Shown piece by piece: positions 32,985 to 42,892 of a DNA stretch of 64,000 bases (position 1 is its first letter; each line of letters starts with the position of its first letter). The stretch is from Xestospongia bergquistia (Eukaryota; Porifera; Demospongiae; Haplosclerida; Petrosiidae): assembly GCA_963965975.1 (NCBI GenBank), contig OZ014422.1:2666001-2730000 (forward strand), written 5' to 3'. Position numbers and translations under genes: made by a program. The notes below the pieces were generated by a model. It had not been told where the DNA came from. It saw nothing but the letters and a program-made list of their open reading frames with translations, and searched no databases.

Positions 32985-35320
32985 ATGGCAAATACATTTA
33001 AAGTTGTGAACTTTGTGCAAAAGTATGAGGTTTCTCGTAAAGACATTGGACTGGTGTTCAAGTGGAGCAATACTGAAATTTACAATCTTTCTCTTTCCCT
33101 GCAAGTAGCATACGTTGGTACTAAAGTCATGTTCAGCAAAATTAAGGACGACGCTATCGAGAAATTATTTACTGCTATAATAGAACAAAAAAATAAAACA
33201 CAAGAGGACATTTTACAAGAGGACATTCTACAACTGATAACGACAATGTTGCATCTGGCTGAAAATGCAAGAACGAAGCTTAAGGATCATTTTAAGTTCG
33301 AACATCCTGTTTTAAAAGACGAATTTAACAACATTTCGCATAGTGATTACATTCACGCCAGTAAAGAGCTGTGGAGAGTCAAAACAATTCATCTTAAAGT
33401 TATTACATTGGCTGCCATGGAGTGCTTCATAAAAGGAATGGAACATGCAGAGAGTACACTACGTGATAACAATAACGCATCTGTTGGTAGTGTTGGATCT
33501 GGACAACTCGAGCGATACGTTGATACGCTGCGTCAGCAAATAGTCACAGTCGTTAAGGAATCTCTTTTTACTGCTTTTAATGATCTGAACGTGAACCAAA
33601 CTACGCAGGATAGTCTGGAAGAACTCATTGGGCTATTTATGGACAGTATCGAAGGTATATATCATGAAGCACGGTGTTGTATGTAGGCATAGATTGTTAT
33701 AGCCTCGTACCCAGGCTTTCAAGAAAGCCTGGTAACTACTGTTTGCGCATGCGTTTAATTTCCACAGATTTCTTGGAAAATAGTATACTCTAGGAATCTT
33801 CCGTCAACTAAGACGTTATAATTCCTTTAACCGCAATATTAGACTATTCAGTCTATTTGTAGTACTGATAGAAAGCTTTCTTCTGCTCTACTCTATGCTC
33901 TAAAGCAGCTAGGAACGCCAAATCTATCGCTTAAAAAAAGCAACTCTTGTCTGTTGAAGCTATATATGACGGAAAAGATGTCTTCGTGTGGTTTTATATT
34001 CCAACAGCACTGAACAAGTTTGTCGCTTTTTGCTTTCATTAAATGTCTGAGAACCGATAAACTCGACTAGCCATGCCTAAACTCAATAGTGAATGAAACG
34101 TCATCAATATAAACCCAGGCTAGGCTACCCAGCCGTAATTTAATTTAAAATGTTGTAATTGTGATGTCAGTATATTGCATAAATTACAATAATTACGCGC
34201 ATGTGCAAGCAGTAGTGACCAGGCTTTCTTTTAATTTCTAGTGATACATAAAACTGACAAAAATGTAAAAAATGTCTACATAAGTAGCTGAGTCTTTTAT
34301 TTAAATTTGTGTATATATATATACATACGTTTACATATTTATGACCGAATATTTACTAATGCTTATCTTCTGTTTAAATGACCCAGTAATGAAAGGATGT
34401 AAACTGATATAACTATTGGCTATTTATATATGTAGAGATTCTATAGGGACACGTGCCAGTCTTCATCATGCACTATCTTGTTTCTTTCCTTTTGGGCATT
34501 AATTGTCATCTCTACAATACTTCTTACATATGCATTTTTTCATATCTTTTAATTTCTTCTTGTTATCATCAATATAGGTATAGAGCCTCCTAACAATCCA
34601 GTTAACCCTCCAAGTACTAACCCAGTTCAGAGTCCTCAGAATCCTATGGGTCATCAGGGTTCTAACAATCCGCCTTCAAACAACCCAGTTCAGAGTCTTC
34701 AGAATCCTATGGATCATCAGGGTTCTAACAATCCGCCTTCAAACAACCCAATTCAGAGTCCTCAGAATCCTACGGGTCATCAGGGTTCTAACAATCCGCC
34801 TTCAAACAACCCAGTTCAGAGTCTTCAGAATCCTATGGATCATCAGGGTTCTAACAATCCACCTCCAAACATGCCAGTTCAGAGTCTTCAGAATCCTATG
34901 GATCATCAGGGTTCTAACAATCCACCTCCAAACATGCCAGTTCAGAGTCCTCAGAATCCTATGGGTCATCAGGGTTCTAACAATCCGCCTTCAAACAACC
35001 CAGTTCAGAGTCTTCAGAATCCTATGGATCATCAGGGTTCTAACAATCCGCCTTCAAACAACCCAATTCAGAGTTCTTAGAATCCTACGGGTCATCAGGG
35101 TTCTAACAATCCACCTCCAAACATGCCAGTTCAGAGTCTTCAGAATCCTATAGGTCATCAGGGTTCTAACAATCTGCCTTCAAACAAGCCAGTTCAGATT
35201 CTTCAGAATCTTATGGGTCATCAGGGTTCTAACAATCCACCTTCAAACAACCCAGTTCAGAGTCCTCAGAATCCTTTGGGTCATCAGGGTTTTAACAGTC
35301 CACCTCAGGATCCAAAATAA
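32985..35320 (+). CDS. Helical family protein with Pro/Asn/Gln-rich repeat tail
   Basis: Exon 1 (32985 to about 33652) encodes the whole helical core: WSNTEIYNLSLSLQVAYVGT, SKELWRVKTIHLKVITLAAM, ECFIKGMEHAESTL and LIGLFMDSIE. There is no signal peptide or membrane helix. GAAG|GTATAT (33652) can splice to ATAG|GTATAGAGCC (34,577) in phase. This adds IEPPNNPVNPPSTNP and then about ten copies of a 21-residue unit (GHQGSNNPPSNNPVQSLQNP), ending at 35320. Without splicing it ends at 33686. The tail is disordered and low-complexity, of a kind that can drive self-association. The array looks interrupted once. The intron hosts an inverted-repeat element (33721-34230). The core function is unknown; its layout recalls helical-bundle proteins only loosely. 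Confidence 0.6.
33721..34230. mobile_element. Inverted-repeat element in the intron of the 32985 gene
   Basis: Left end AAGAAAGCCTGGTAACTACT and right end (inverted) AAGAAAGCCTGGTCACTACT match over about 40 bp, continuing through TTTGCGCATGCG / CTTGCACATGCG. A CCAGGCTTTC-AA-GAAAGCCTGG hairpin lies at the left edge. No coding capacity; about 510 bp. Confidence 0.65.
34622..35318 (+). repeat. 63-bp coding minisatellite (21-aa unit)
   Basis: About ten to eleven units alternate between GHQG and DHQG starts, and between PPSNNPVQS and PPPNMPVQS middles, indicating higher-order unit mixing. A detached four-unit copy lies at 37,010-37,250. Confidence 0.9.
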
Positions 35321-35743
35321 AGCGTCCTTAAAGAAGCTGGGAACATTGCTGAATTAAATTTAATTTGTGTAGTAAGCTATAGAGACTGAGTATATTAATA
35401 GATTTATATCTCTCCCTTGTGTTTTTTAAATAAATTTTAAAGGAGTCAAGTCTTCATGCATATACTGTGATATATCTCTTTTTATAATTAAAAACTTTTA
35501 AATTAGCTAGCTATAGGAGTAGTATAAGGCACATATAAGATTTTGCTGAAGTGTATCCTTGTATGTAGCTAGCTTTGAATAACTAAAAATTGCAAAGACA
35601 GAAACGCTTCTACTCTCTCTCTCTCTCTCTAGTTCCATCATTCCATGCAAGAAAAGTTTTTGAAAAACATAAATCCAAAATATATAGTCAATTTAATAAT
35701 CATAATAATCAAAAAACACTAAAAATGAAATGCACTAAAGTCC
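35321..35743. other. Noncoding 3' flank
   Basis: AT-rich; a CT microsatellite lies at about 35,611-35,631. No gene is seen. Confidence 0.5.
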
Positions 35744-35747
35744 TTAA

Positions 35748-36369
35748 CCTCGCTGCGGTCTTATCCAGAGACTTTCATTATTCTTTTTAGCCTCCTCGTA
35801 CCACAGAATACAGACAAGAGATATCTGACGTGATGCGCAAGATGATGACTCAGCATTTCTCTTCAATCAAAGCTTTGCCGTTTAGTGCGTCTATACTGGG
35901 TACTTTGCACTCTAATTGACAAAAGGTCCAATACTTTCCAACTTCTTAGTAAAAGTTAGTGATTCTCCAATGACAGCTATGGTGCTAGTATTTTTAGTTC
36001 GTGCTCAATGTATCGACAAAGATAACTGCCAAAAGTTAGTAAAACTGTCATAATTTTCCAAAGAAGTATTTTTGCAAAAATTCTCACTTTAAAAAGTTGG
36101 AAAATGTCATAAGCTGTATGCAGGATGTTTTTACTGAATTCTCTCGAGTCTTCACTGAAAGCTGTGCTATTTTTCAAAGGTTTTTCAGACTTTTAAAGCT
36201 TTTTGTTCGTTTGACACTCCTTTTGGTAAGAAGTGCAGAAGTTTTGCTACCGTCCACAATAGTTTGGTGGCTACCAGTGCCGTGTTTACCGAGTTAAAGC
36301 AGTTCAAAGCCATTTGCCCGGGTAACAAACACACACACTACCCTCGCTATGCGTCCACGCGCAGCAAGG
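35748..36369. mobile_element. 622-bp MITE with TTAA target duplication
   Basis: Ends CCTCGCTGCG and CGCAGCAAGG are inverted repeats, flanked by TTAA on both sides (35744-35747 and 36370-36373). TTAA targets are typical of piggyBac-like or Kolobok-like transposases. No ORF is convincing. A truncated relative lies at 32,200-32,465, so the 32985 gene sits between two copies in the same orientation. Confidence 0.7.
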
Positions 36370-36555
36370 TTAATTAACATTAAAAATTAATTAACTACCA
36401 TGTATGTCCTGTATTATTATATCCTATATTTGTGTGTACTATGTATATCCTATATCAGTATTAAGTACATAAAGCAATTTGTTCAGCTGTATACACACTT
36501 ATATATTACAATAATAGTATATAATTTATAGTTTTAAAGTTGCAGAACACAATGA

Positions 36556-36951
36556 GTTTCATGGAAAGGACAAACATTAAATCTCAAAAGTAAAGTGGAA
36601 ACTGTGACTGTCAATTGGAAACAAGATTCTTTTCTTGGATTTGGTGGAGACAAAAGTCAAAATTATGTTCTTTGTGATTACACTACGTCTGAAGGTCAAA
36701 GTATTCCAGTTTACATTCAGGGTGGGTATGTCGATATATTCCAGAGTTTGAATATCGACTCGTCTCTGCAGTATGGGATGCAAGAGGGTGTTCTTTTCTT
36801 TGTCCTACATGATAAGAGCCAAAAACATTATCAACATCGCTTTAGGAGTACTGGTCTTGAAAAATTCACCTATTTTGTAAATGTCATTCTCAAGATGGCC
36901 AAGGGAGTTGATCTGTCCTGGGTTGTTGGTGACTACCTACATGATATGTAG
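36556..36951 (+). CDS. Unrecognised beta-rich exon (partial gene)
   Basis: The frame is open from 36,556 to the stop at 36949-36951, with VETVTVNWKQDSFLGFGGDK, QGGYVDIFQSLNIDSSLQYG and LSWVVGDYLHDM. It looks like the last exon of a globular protein. TTTAAAGTTGCAG upstream could be a 3' splice site, though an in-frame stop at 36553 limits how it joins. A second, partial copy lies at 42,568-42,790. I do not recognise the family. Confidence 0.4.
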   Translation, partial: VSWKGQTLNLKSKVETVTVNWKQDSFLGFGGDKSQNYVLCDYTTSEGQSIPVYIQGGYVDIFQSLNIDSSLQYGMQEGVLFFVLHDKSQKHYQHRFRSTGLEKFTYFVNVILKMAKGVDLSWVVGDYLHDM

Positions 36952-37004
36952 TAGGACAATATGAGTTCATGTGACACGTGTTACATGAGCTTCTTTATAC
37001 ATAA

Positions 37005-37250
37005 AAACAAACAACCCAGTTCAGAGTCTTCAGAATCCTATGGGTCATCAGGGTTCTAACAATCCGCCTTCAAACAACCCAGTTCAGAGTCTTCAGAATC
37101 CTATGGATCATCAGGGTTCTAACAATCCGCCTTCAAACAACCCAATTCAAAGTTCTCAGAATCCTACGGGTCATCAGGGTTCTAACAATCCACCACCAAA
37201 CATGCCAGTTCAGAGTCTTCAGAATCCTATAGGTCATCAGGGTTCTAACA
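37005..37250 (+). repeat. Detached copy of the 21-residue repeat array
   Basis: Four units nearly identical to units within 34,900-35,170 stop abruptly at GGTTCTAACAAAATAG. There the sequence changes to an AT-rich block (37,250 onward) also present at 44,560. It is a shuffled fragment without its gene. Confidence 0.8.
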
Positions 37251-37284
37251 AAATAGTTTTGAAAAATGTATTAATTATTATTGC

Positions 37285-37315
<31 letters not shown>

Positions 37316-38966
37316 GTTCGTAGTCTTATGTACCTTCATCTCAAAGCAGACCATGCTTTAATAACAATAATAACAACAATAATAAAAATAGTAATAATAT
37401 ATTTAACTATTTTAACCCCGCGAAAGTCACTTATCAATAACCTAACACTAAGTGTATTCATTGACTTTAATTAATGAAATCGATTATTCATTATCAAGAT
37501 GGCGACTTTTGCACTGTTAGATACTGTTGTTGTGATTTTTGATTCTATGGATAATGTAACAACCTGCTGACAAGTTCAAGAACGAAAATGATCAATTTTT
37601 AGTACTTTTACGGATGCATTTCTTTGTACGATTTGTATAACATGTAATAATAATAGTGATAAAAGTAAGCAAGGTTTATAGCTTTGTAAAAATGTCAAAT
37701 ATTATTGTAGAAATAAATTTATCCGTAAGATTGTAGTAATTGACTTCATCGTTAATTTTCAAAAGTTTCAGCTCTCTAGGTTCTTTAATATTATTATTTG
37801 ACGTCTCCAAAGCATTGCAGATATTAAGGAATCAAACTACATTTGTGCAAAGTACTAGGGTTTAAAAAATTTTTTAAAGCATGATCAATTATTAGAACAA
37901 GTATCTTTACATGATTCCATCAAAAAAAGCTGAAAAAAAATTTCAGATATTTTTACCTTAAATCACATTGTTATGGTGTATATCATACTACACCATTGTA
38001 AAACAATAGTACTAGTAAACAGTGAAAGACAAATTTGTCCCCAGTTTCACCCTAGTTTACTTTATCTACCCACACCTGGAATAGTTTGGTATTGTCAACC
38101 CTTTGATCTTCCTCTATTAGCAAAGGGTTGGCAATGTCAGACTACTCCTGGAATAAGCAGATTTTTCTATGAATAAAAACATTATATTCTTTAGAGCTAG
38201 TCATACAGAGACTTAGAGGGATATTACAACAAGGATAGTGGACCAAACTCCTTTTCTGTCATCTAGCTAGAGTATCACCACCATTACCACAAGTGAGCTG
38301 TTGATAATACACATTTCAAATATCGATCATCATTAATTTGGTGATAAAAGTTATCATCTGATTTGTACTACTCCACAATATGAAGCAATAGATCCAGGAC
38401 CTCTGCCATTTTATGGTAATCATTATCAGGACAATACTTTATTATTAATTTGTTGTTGTGTCCTCTAATTAATTTATGAGGCAAAGCACAGTATTACCAC
38501 CTCCTCCATTTGTACCTAATGCTAATGATGAAATTCTAGTAAGATATTTAATTTATGAGGCAAAGCACAGTATATACCACCTCCTCCATTTGTACCTAAT
38601 GCTAATGATGAAATTCTAGTAAGATGTTTAAGGAGTTTTTTATTGATCTCTCTCTGTATCATCTTTTAATTTTATGTGATATTCCCTAGTTCACTTATGT
38701 GAAGGAGAAATAAAACTAAGTTCAAATGGGGTTAAATTTGGTTGGTACACTCATTACTTTATTTGTTTTTACATATTAAATTATATTGTTTTGTTGTGTT
38801 AATATTATGTATGTCAAGTATTAGTTGTGAATGATGTCTTTGAGTAAAATCCATACTTCTGGATGTTCTTAGACTGATAATGATCAACTATAATGATATT
38901 AATAATTATAACACATTAATTCTCTCTGACATCTCATTGAATCAGATGTACCTTTGTGTATATAAA
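37251..38966. repeat. Noncoding block duplicated at 44,560-46,165
   Basis: It begins with a (TTA)n run and then matches 44,560-46,165 almost base for base. It contains a stem-loop at 38,081-38,145 and, in this copy only, a direct duplication (38,477-38,548 repeated at 38,554-38,630). The open frame at 37,973-38,176 is preserved in both copies but spans the stem-loop and is probably not coding. Confidence 0.75.
38081..38145. repeat. Stem-loop with 25-nt arms
   Basis: ATAGTTTGGTATTGTCAACC at the left arm start pairs with GGTTGGCAATGTCAGACTAC at the right, with a loop of about 15 nt. The copy at 45,373-45,437 has a slightly better stem. Confidence 0.6.
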
Positions 38967-39715
38967 TCTTTTAGTGAGGATCTCTAATAACTACTCATAT
39001 TTTATATAATTAATAATTGTTATCTAATTGATCATCTTATTCTGTACTTATTCTAATTGAGTGTTCTTTAATTGTTGGGGATGATATCATGTACTATATA
39101 TACAATACTAATAACTATTTTTTGTCTCATGATCATTAATAGGTTTTCTATAATGCTGGACATTAATAACTGCTTGTGTCTTAAGGATCTGGAGAATTAT
39201 TCAACATTGATCACTGGTTGTTGTTTTGCTTAGAATCATGAGGTTGATTGGCTTTGCTTGTGTCTTGTGAGTGGTCAAGGATCAGTTTGTGGGTTGTGCA
39301 TATGGACATTGTAATGTGATTGTAAATGGTTCACTAGTCTGAGACATCAATGGCGAATTTGGACATGAAACAAAAGGTCATGTATTGTCTTGTCATTACT
39401 TTCTAATAATCACGGAGTCCTCCTTGTCTTGTGTTACCTCACATTTTATTCATCTTTGTTTTTTTTGTAGCTATATACAAACTGCACCAGTATAACATCC
39501 TATAAAAGTTACCCATTGTCTTGATACTAAAGATGATGTTGACCCTTTCATATATATTCATACCCCTTCATCATCCTTCAAACGCTTTGAGGGTATGTGT
39601 GTATCATGCTAATCCTGAAATGTTCCCTTTATGTTTGTCTTGAAATGTTCTATATCTATGTCTGTTGTAAAAACTTAATATAGAATTAATTATTAAACAT
39701 AAATTAAACCACGTT
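38967..39715. other. Noncoding stretch
   Basis: No supported gene. Short coding-like pieces near 39,240-39,370 are interrupted and could not be assigned. Confidence 0.4.
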
Positions 39716-39720
39716 GTCTG

Positions 39721-39850
39721 GGCGGGAAAATATCTTGAGCACATGTACACACCTAGCAAGGAAACGCGTGACAATAATTATGGCGGGAAAATATCCATAT
39801 TTTGGACACGCCTAACGAGCCAAAAATTTTAATTAGAGTTTTTCACGCGT
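39721..39850 (+). promoter_or_regulatory. Candidate E2F / MCB-like promoter
   Basis: GGCGGGAAAATATC occurs twice (39721 and 39782) and fits the E2F consensus. ACGCGT occurs twice (39764-39769 and 39845-39850). All lie within 150 bp upstream of an ATG at 39872. GC and CpG are locally raised in an AT-rich background. Confidence 0.45.
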
Positions 39851-39984
39851 TTGTGCCTTGTGTTTGCCAAAATGAAGCATGAAAGAGATGTCTTGAAAAC
39901 ATATAAGAACTTCATGTTACAACCTTATACTAAGTCTACAGACCCCCGTGGGTCTTCGTCGCAACGACTCGTCGTTGATGCTTC

Positions 39985-40555
39985 TCAGTTCTTGGTTGGC
40001 AGTTCTCTGATATTTTTATTGGTTGGCAGTTCTCCGATATTTTTATTGGTTGGCAGTTCTCAGACATTTTATTGGTTGGCAGTTCTCTGACATTTTATTG
40101 GTTGGCAGTTTTCTCATATTTTTATTGGTTGGCAGTTCTCAGACATTTTATTGGTTGGCAGTTTTCTCATATTTTTATTGGTTGGCAGTTCTCCGATATT
40201 TTTATTGGTTGGCAGTTCTCAGACATTTTATTGGTTGGCAGTTCTCAGACATTTTATTGGTTGGCAGTTTTCTCATATTTTATTGGTTGGCAGTTCTCTG
40301 ATATTTTATTGGTCTGCAGTTCTCAGACATTTTATTGGTTGGCAGTTTTCTCATATTTTTATTGGTTGGCAGTTCTCCGATATTTTTATTGGTTGGCAGT
40401 TCTCTGATATTTTATTGGTTGGCAGTTCTCAGATATTTTATTGGTTGGCAGTTCTCAGACATTTTATTGGTTGGCAGTTTTCTCATATTTTATTGGTTGG
40501 CAGTTCTCAGACATTTTATTATTTTGCAGTTCTCTCATATTTTATTTGGTTGGCT
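39985..40555 (+). repeat. 26-bp minisatellite with CCAAT boxes
   Basis: About 22 copies of TTCTCAGACATTTTATTGGT plus TGGCAG occur, with T/A length variation. Each unit contains ATTGG (a reverse CCAAT box) next to TTGGCA. Confidence 0.9.
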
Positions 40556-40743
40556 GTTCTCTAATGGATTGATTGTTCTCAATTCTCTGATGTTCTCTGG
40601 ATGAAAAAGGTGAGTCGCTCTCCTGCCTAGTCTCTTCTGTCTTCCTTCAAGCCTTCTTTCCTCTTCTTTTAATTTTTTTTATTTTTTTTTGGGCCATTCA
40701 GCCCATACACTATACACACACTCATACAAACTCTATTAATCAT

Positions 40744-40816
40744 CTTCCCCCTTGCCACCTGGTGGCCTAAAAAAATTTTTTTTTAATATCCAAGGCCGCC
40801 AGGTGGCGGGGGGAAG
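40744..40816. repeat. GC-rich inverted repeat
   Basis: CTTCCCCCTTGCCACCTGGT at 40744 and its inverse ending GGTGGCGGGGGGAAG at 40816 form a stem of about 24 bp around an A/T-rich loop. Confidence 0.75.
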
Positions 40817-41120
40817 CTCTGATCTTCTAGGGTGCGTGTGTGTGTGCTGTGTGTGTGTGTGTTGGTAGTCCTTTTTCACTTCCTCTGTCTCTCTTCACTC
40901 TCTATCCACTCATTGTCACCATCAGTTCATGACTACTCTCTTTTTTTTTCCCTGCAGGAGCAGCACTGGTGAAAAAGGTGAGCTGTCTTTCCATCCATCC
41001 ATCCACTTTTCATCCACTCTTTAGTATTCAGTTGTTATTCTTCTCTTTCTTCTTCTATGTTCTCAACTTGCGGACTGACTGGACTCTTGGGAACTCTCCA
41101 TCTTCTCTTTCCTACTATTG

Positions 41121-41215
41121 TTGAATTGGAGACCTTCACTGGACTTCTTGGTGGATTAGAGACCTTCACTGGACTTCTTGGTGGATTAGAGACCTTCACT
41201 GGACTTCTTGGGAAC
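41121..41215 (+). repeat. 30-bp direct repeat, three copies
   Basis: GAGACCTTCACTGGACTTCT plus TGGTGGATTA is repeated in tandem; it encodes LETFTGLLGG if translated. No gene is supported. Confidence 0.8.
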
Positions 41216-41219
41216 TCTT

Positions 41220-42560
41220 CAACTACAGAGACAGTTTTATCTTATATTTTTTGTTTTTATTTTATTTTTATATATATATTTTTAAATTATTTAAGTTTTA
41301 TTTTTAGTTTTATTTTTAATTTTTATTTTTTCTGTAAATTTTTTATAGTTTAATTCTTTTAAATAGTTTACAGTTTTCACTAAAATAAGTCAATCTTAAC
41401 TTTAGTTTCAAAGGTTATTCTTATAGTTTAATTCTTTTAAACAAAAATTGTCTTTAATCTTTTATAGTTTGTTCTAAAAAAACAGTTTTCACTAAAAAGT
41501 CAATATTAACCAATTAGTTTCAAATGTTATTTTTTAACTTTAGTTACAAATGTTATTTTTATTAAATAGTTTCAAATGTTATTTTTATTAAAAAGTTTTT
41601 TTTTCAATTGTCTTTAAAATTTTAATTATTATACAATACAATTCAATTAGAATTGAATTTCTTGAATAAGTTTAGAATTCAATTTCTTTTGAAACTGTAA
41701 CTTTTTCAAACTGTAATACATCTTTAATTGAAACTGTAATACTTTTTATTTTCAATATTACTCCTTTAATAAACAACTACAATCAGTTTACTTATCATTG
41801 CTGTTGTATTATTATAATTATACTGATTGTTGTTATTACAACATAACATTATGCATCATTTATTTCTTTAGTTTTATAAGAAACAATTGTACATACCTCA
41901 CCCACTGAAAATAGAAACACTATTATAACTTATTGTAAGACAGTAAAAAGAAATTGAAAAAATATTACAAAGTTGTCCCGACTTCTTCTCATAACACATT
42001 TCTCCTTCTCTCATTGCTAGTTTGTCAGCCTTTTCTTCATTAGTCAGGCTCCAATTTTCTCTTTGCTGTGACATTGTCTTTTTGACACTTGAAAAGTGTC
42101 AAATGGCTAAAACTCTCCATTTAAGTAGACACAGCCTAAGAAGTATAAAATGATTTGTATGTGCTGAGTTCTATTTCTCTTCACCAAATTATAAAGTCTG
42201 ATACCCTTGGGTCCAAGATAGAATTAATTTTGCAGCCTTTTCGTTGCAAAATTTGGACCCAGGTCCAAATTTTGCACCATTACCAAATTTTTCGTGACAG
42301 TACAAGACTAGTTTGGTTCTTTGGGTTAAATATTTAGAAATAATGTTGTTTATAAAGCTATTGCTTTAATTAACTTGTATTCACTTTATACACCATTTAA
42401 TGGACTAAAAAAGTGTATATATTCAATTTCTTTATACTCATTTGACAAATACTTAACAAACAGCTCTACATAGTTTATTGTTTAGTATGTTTCTTCTGAT
42501 ATAGTGGTGTGTGTCAAGAAAATATAAGAAGTCTATCTAATGTTATTGATATAATTTTAA
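41220..42560. other. AT-rich noncoding region with a hairpin
   Basis: Long T-rich tracts occupy 41,230-41,760. At 42,245-42,276 TGCAAAATTTGGACC-CA-GGTCCAAATTTTGCA is a perfect 15-bp-arm hairpin. GACACTT-GAA-AAGTGTC lies near 42,085. No gene is seen. Confidence 0.55.
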
Positions 42561-42567
42561 GACTATA

Positions 42568-42790
42568 TGTCGATATACTCCAGAGTTTGAATATCGACTT
42601 GTCTCTGCAGTATGGGATGCAAGAGGGTGTTCTTTCTTTGTCCTACATGATAAGAGCCAAAAACCTTATCAACATCGCTTTAGGAGTGTTGGTCTTGAAA
42701 AATTTGCCTATTTTGTAAATGACATTCTCAAGATGGCCAAGGGAGTTGATCTGTCCTGGGTTGTTGGTGACTACCTACATGATGTGTAGC
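42568..42790 (+). pseudogene. Partial copy of the 36,556-36,951 exon
   Basis: It matches 36,729-36,951 and its 3' flank (GGACAATATGAGTTCATGTG). Only the C-terminal half is present and the frame does not stay open. The upstream part is absent. Confidence 0.65.
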
Positions 42791-42892
42791 AGGACAATAT
42801 GAGTTCATGTGACGTGTGTTACATGAACGTCTTTATACATAAAGCTGAGTTTTAAATTGACATAATCTTACATAAGTTGAGTTTTATTTTTA

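Larger units (their letters stand above)
39872..40980 (+). other. Possible transcript through the 26-bp minisatellite
   Basis: The ATG at 39872 opens MKHERDVLKTYKNFMLQPYT and continues into the minisatellite. GATGAAAAAG|GTGAG at about 40,610, then CCCTGCAG|GAGCAGCACTGG at about 40,960 and again AAAAAG|GTGAG, look like real splice sites. Because the repeat unit is 26 bp it cycles through all three frames, so the overlapping frames here are not evidence of protein. It may be a noncoding or short-peptide transcript. Confidence 0.3.

Noticed and set aside
39985-40555. CRISPR-like array
   Set aside because: Direct tandem units with no spacers in an animal genome.
39851-40604. Several overlapping frames of repeated LVGSSQTF / FYWLAVL type
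   Set aside because: They are one 26-bp minisatellite read in three frames; the unit is not a multiple of three.
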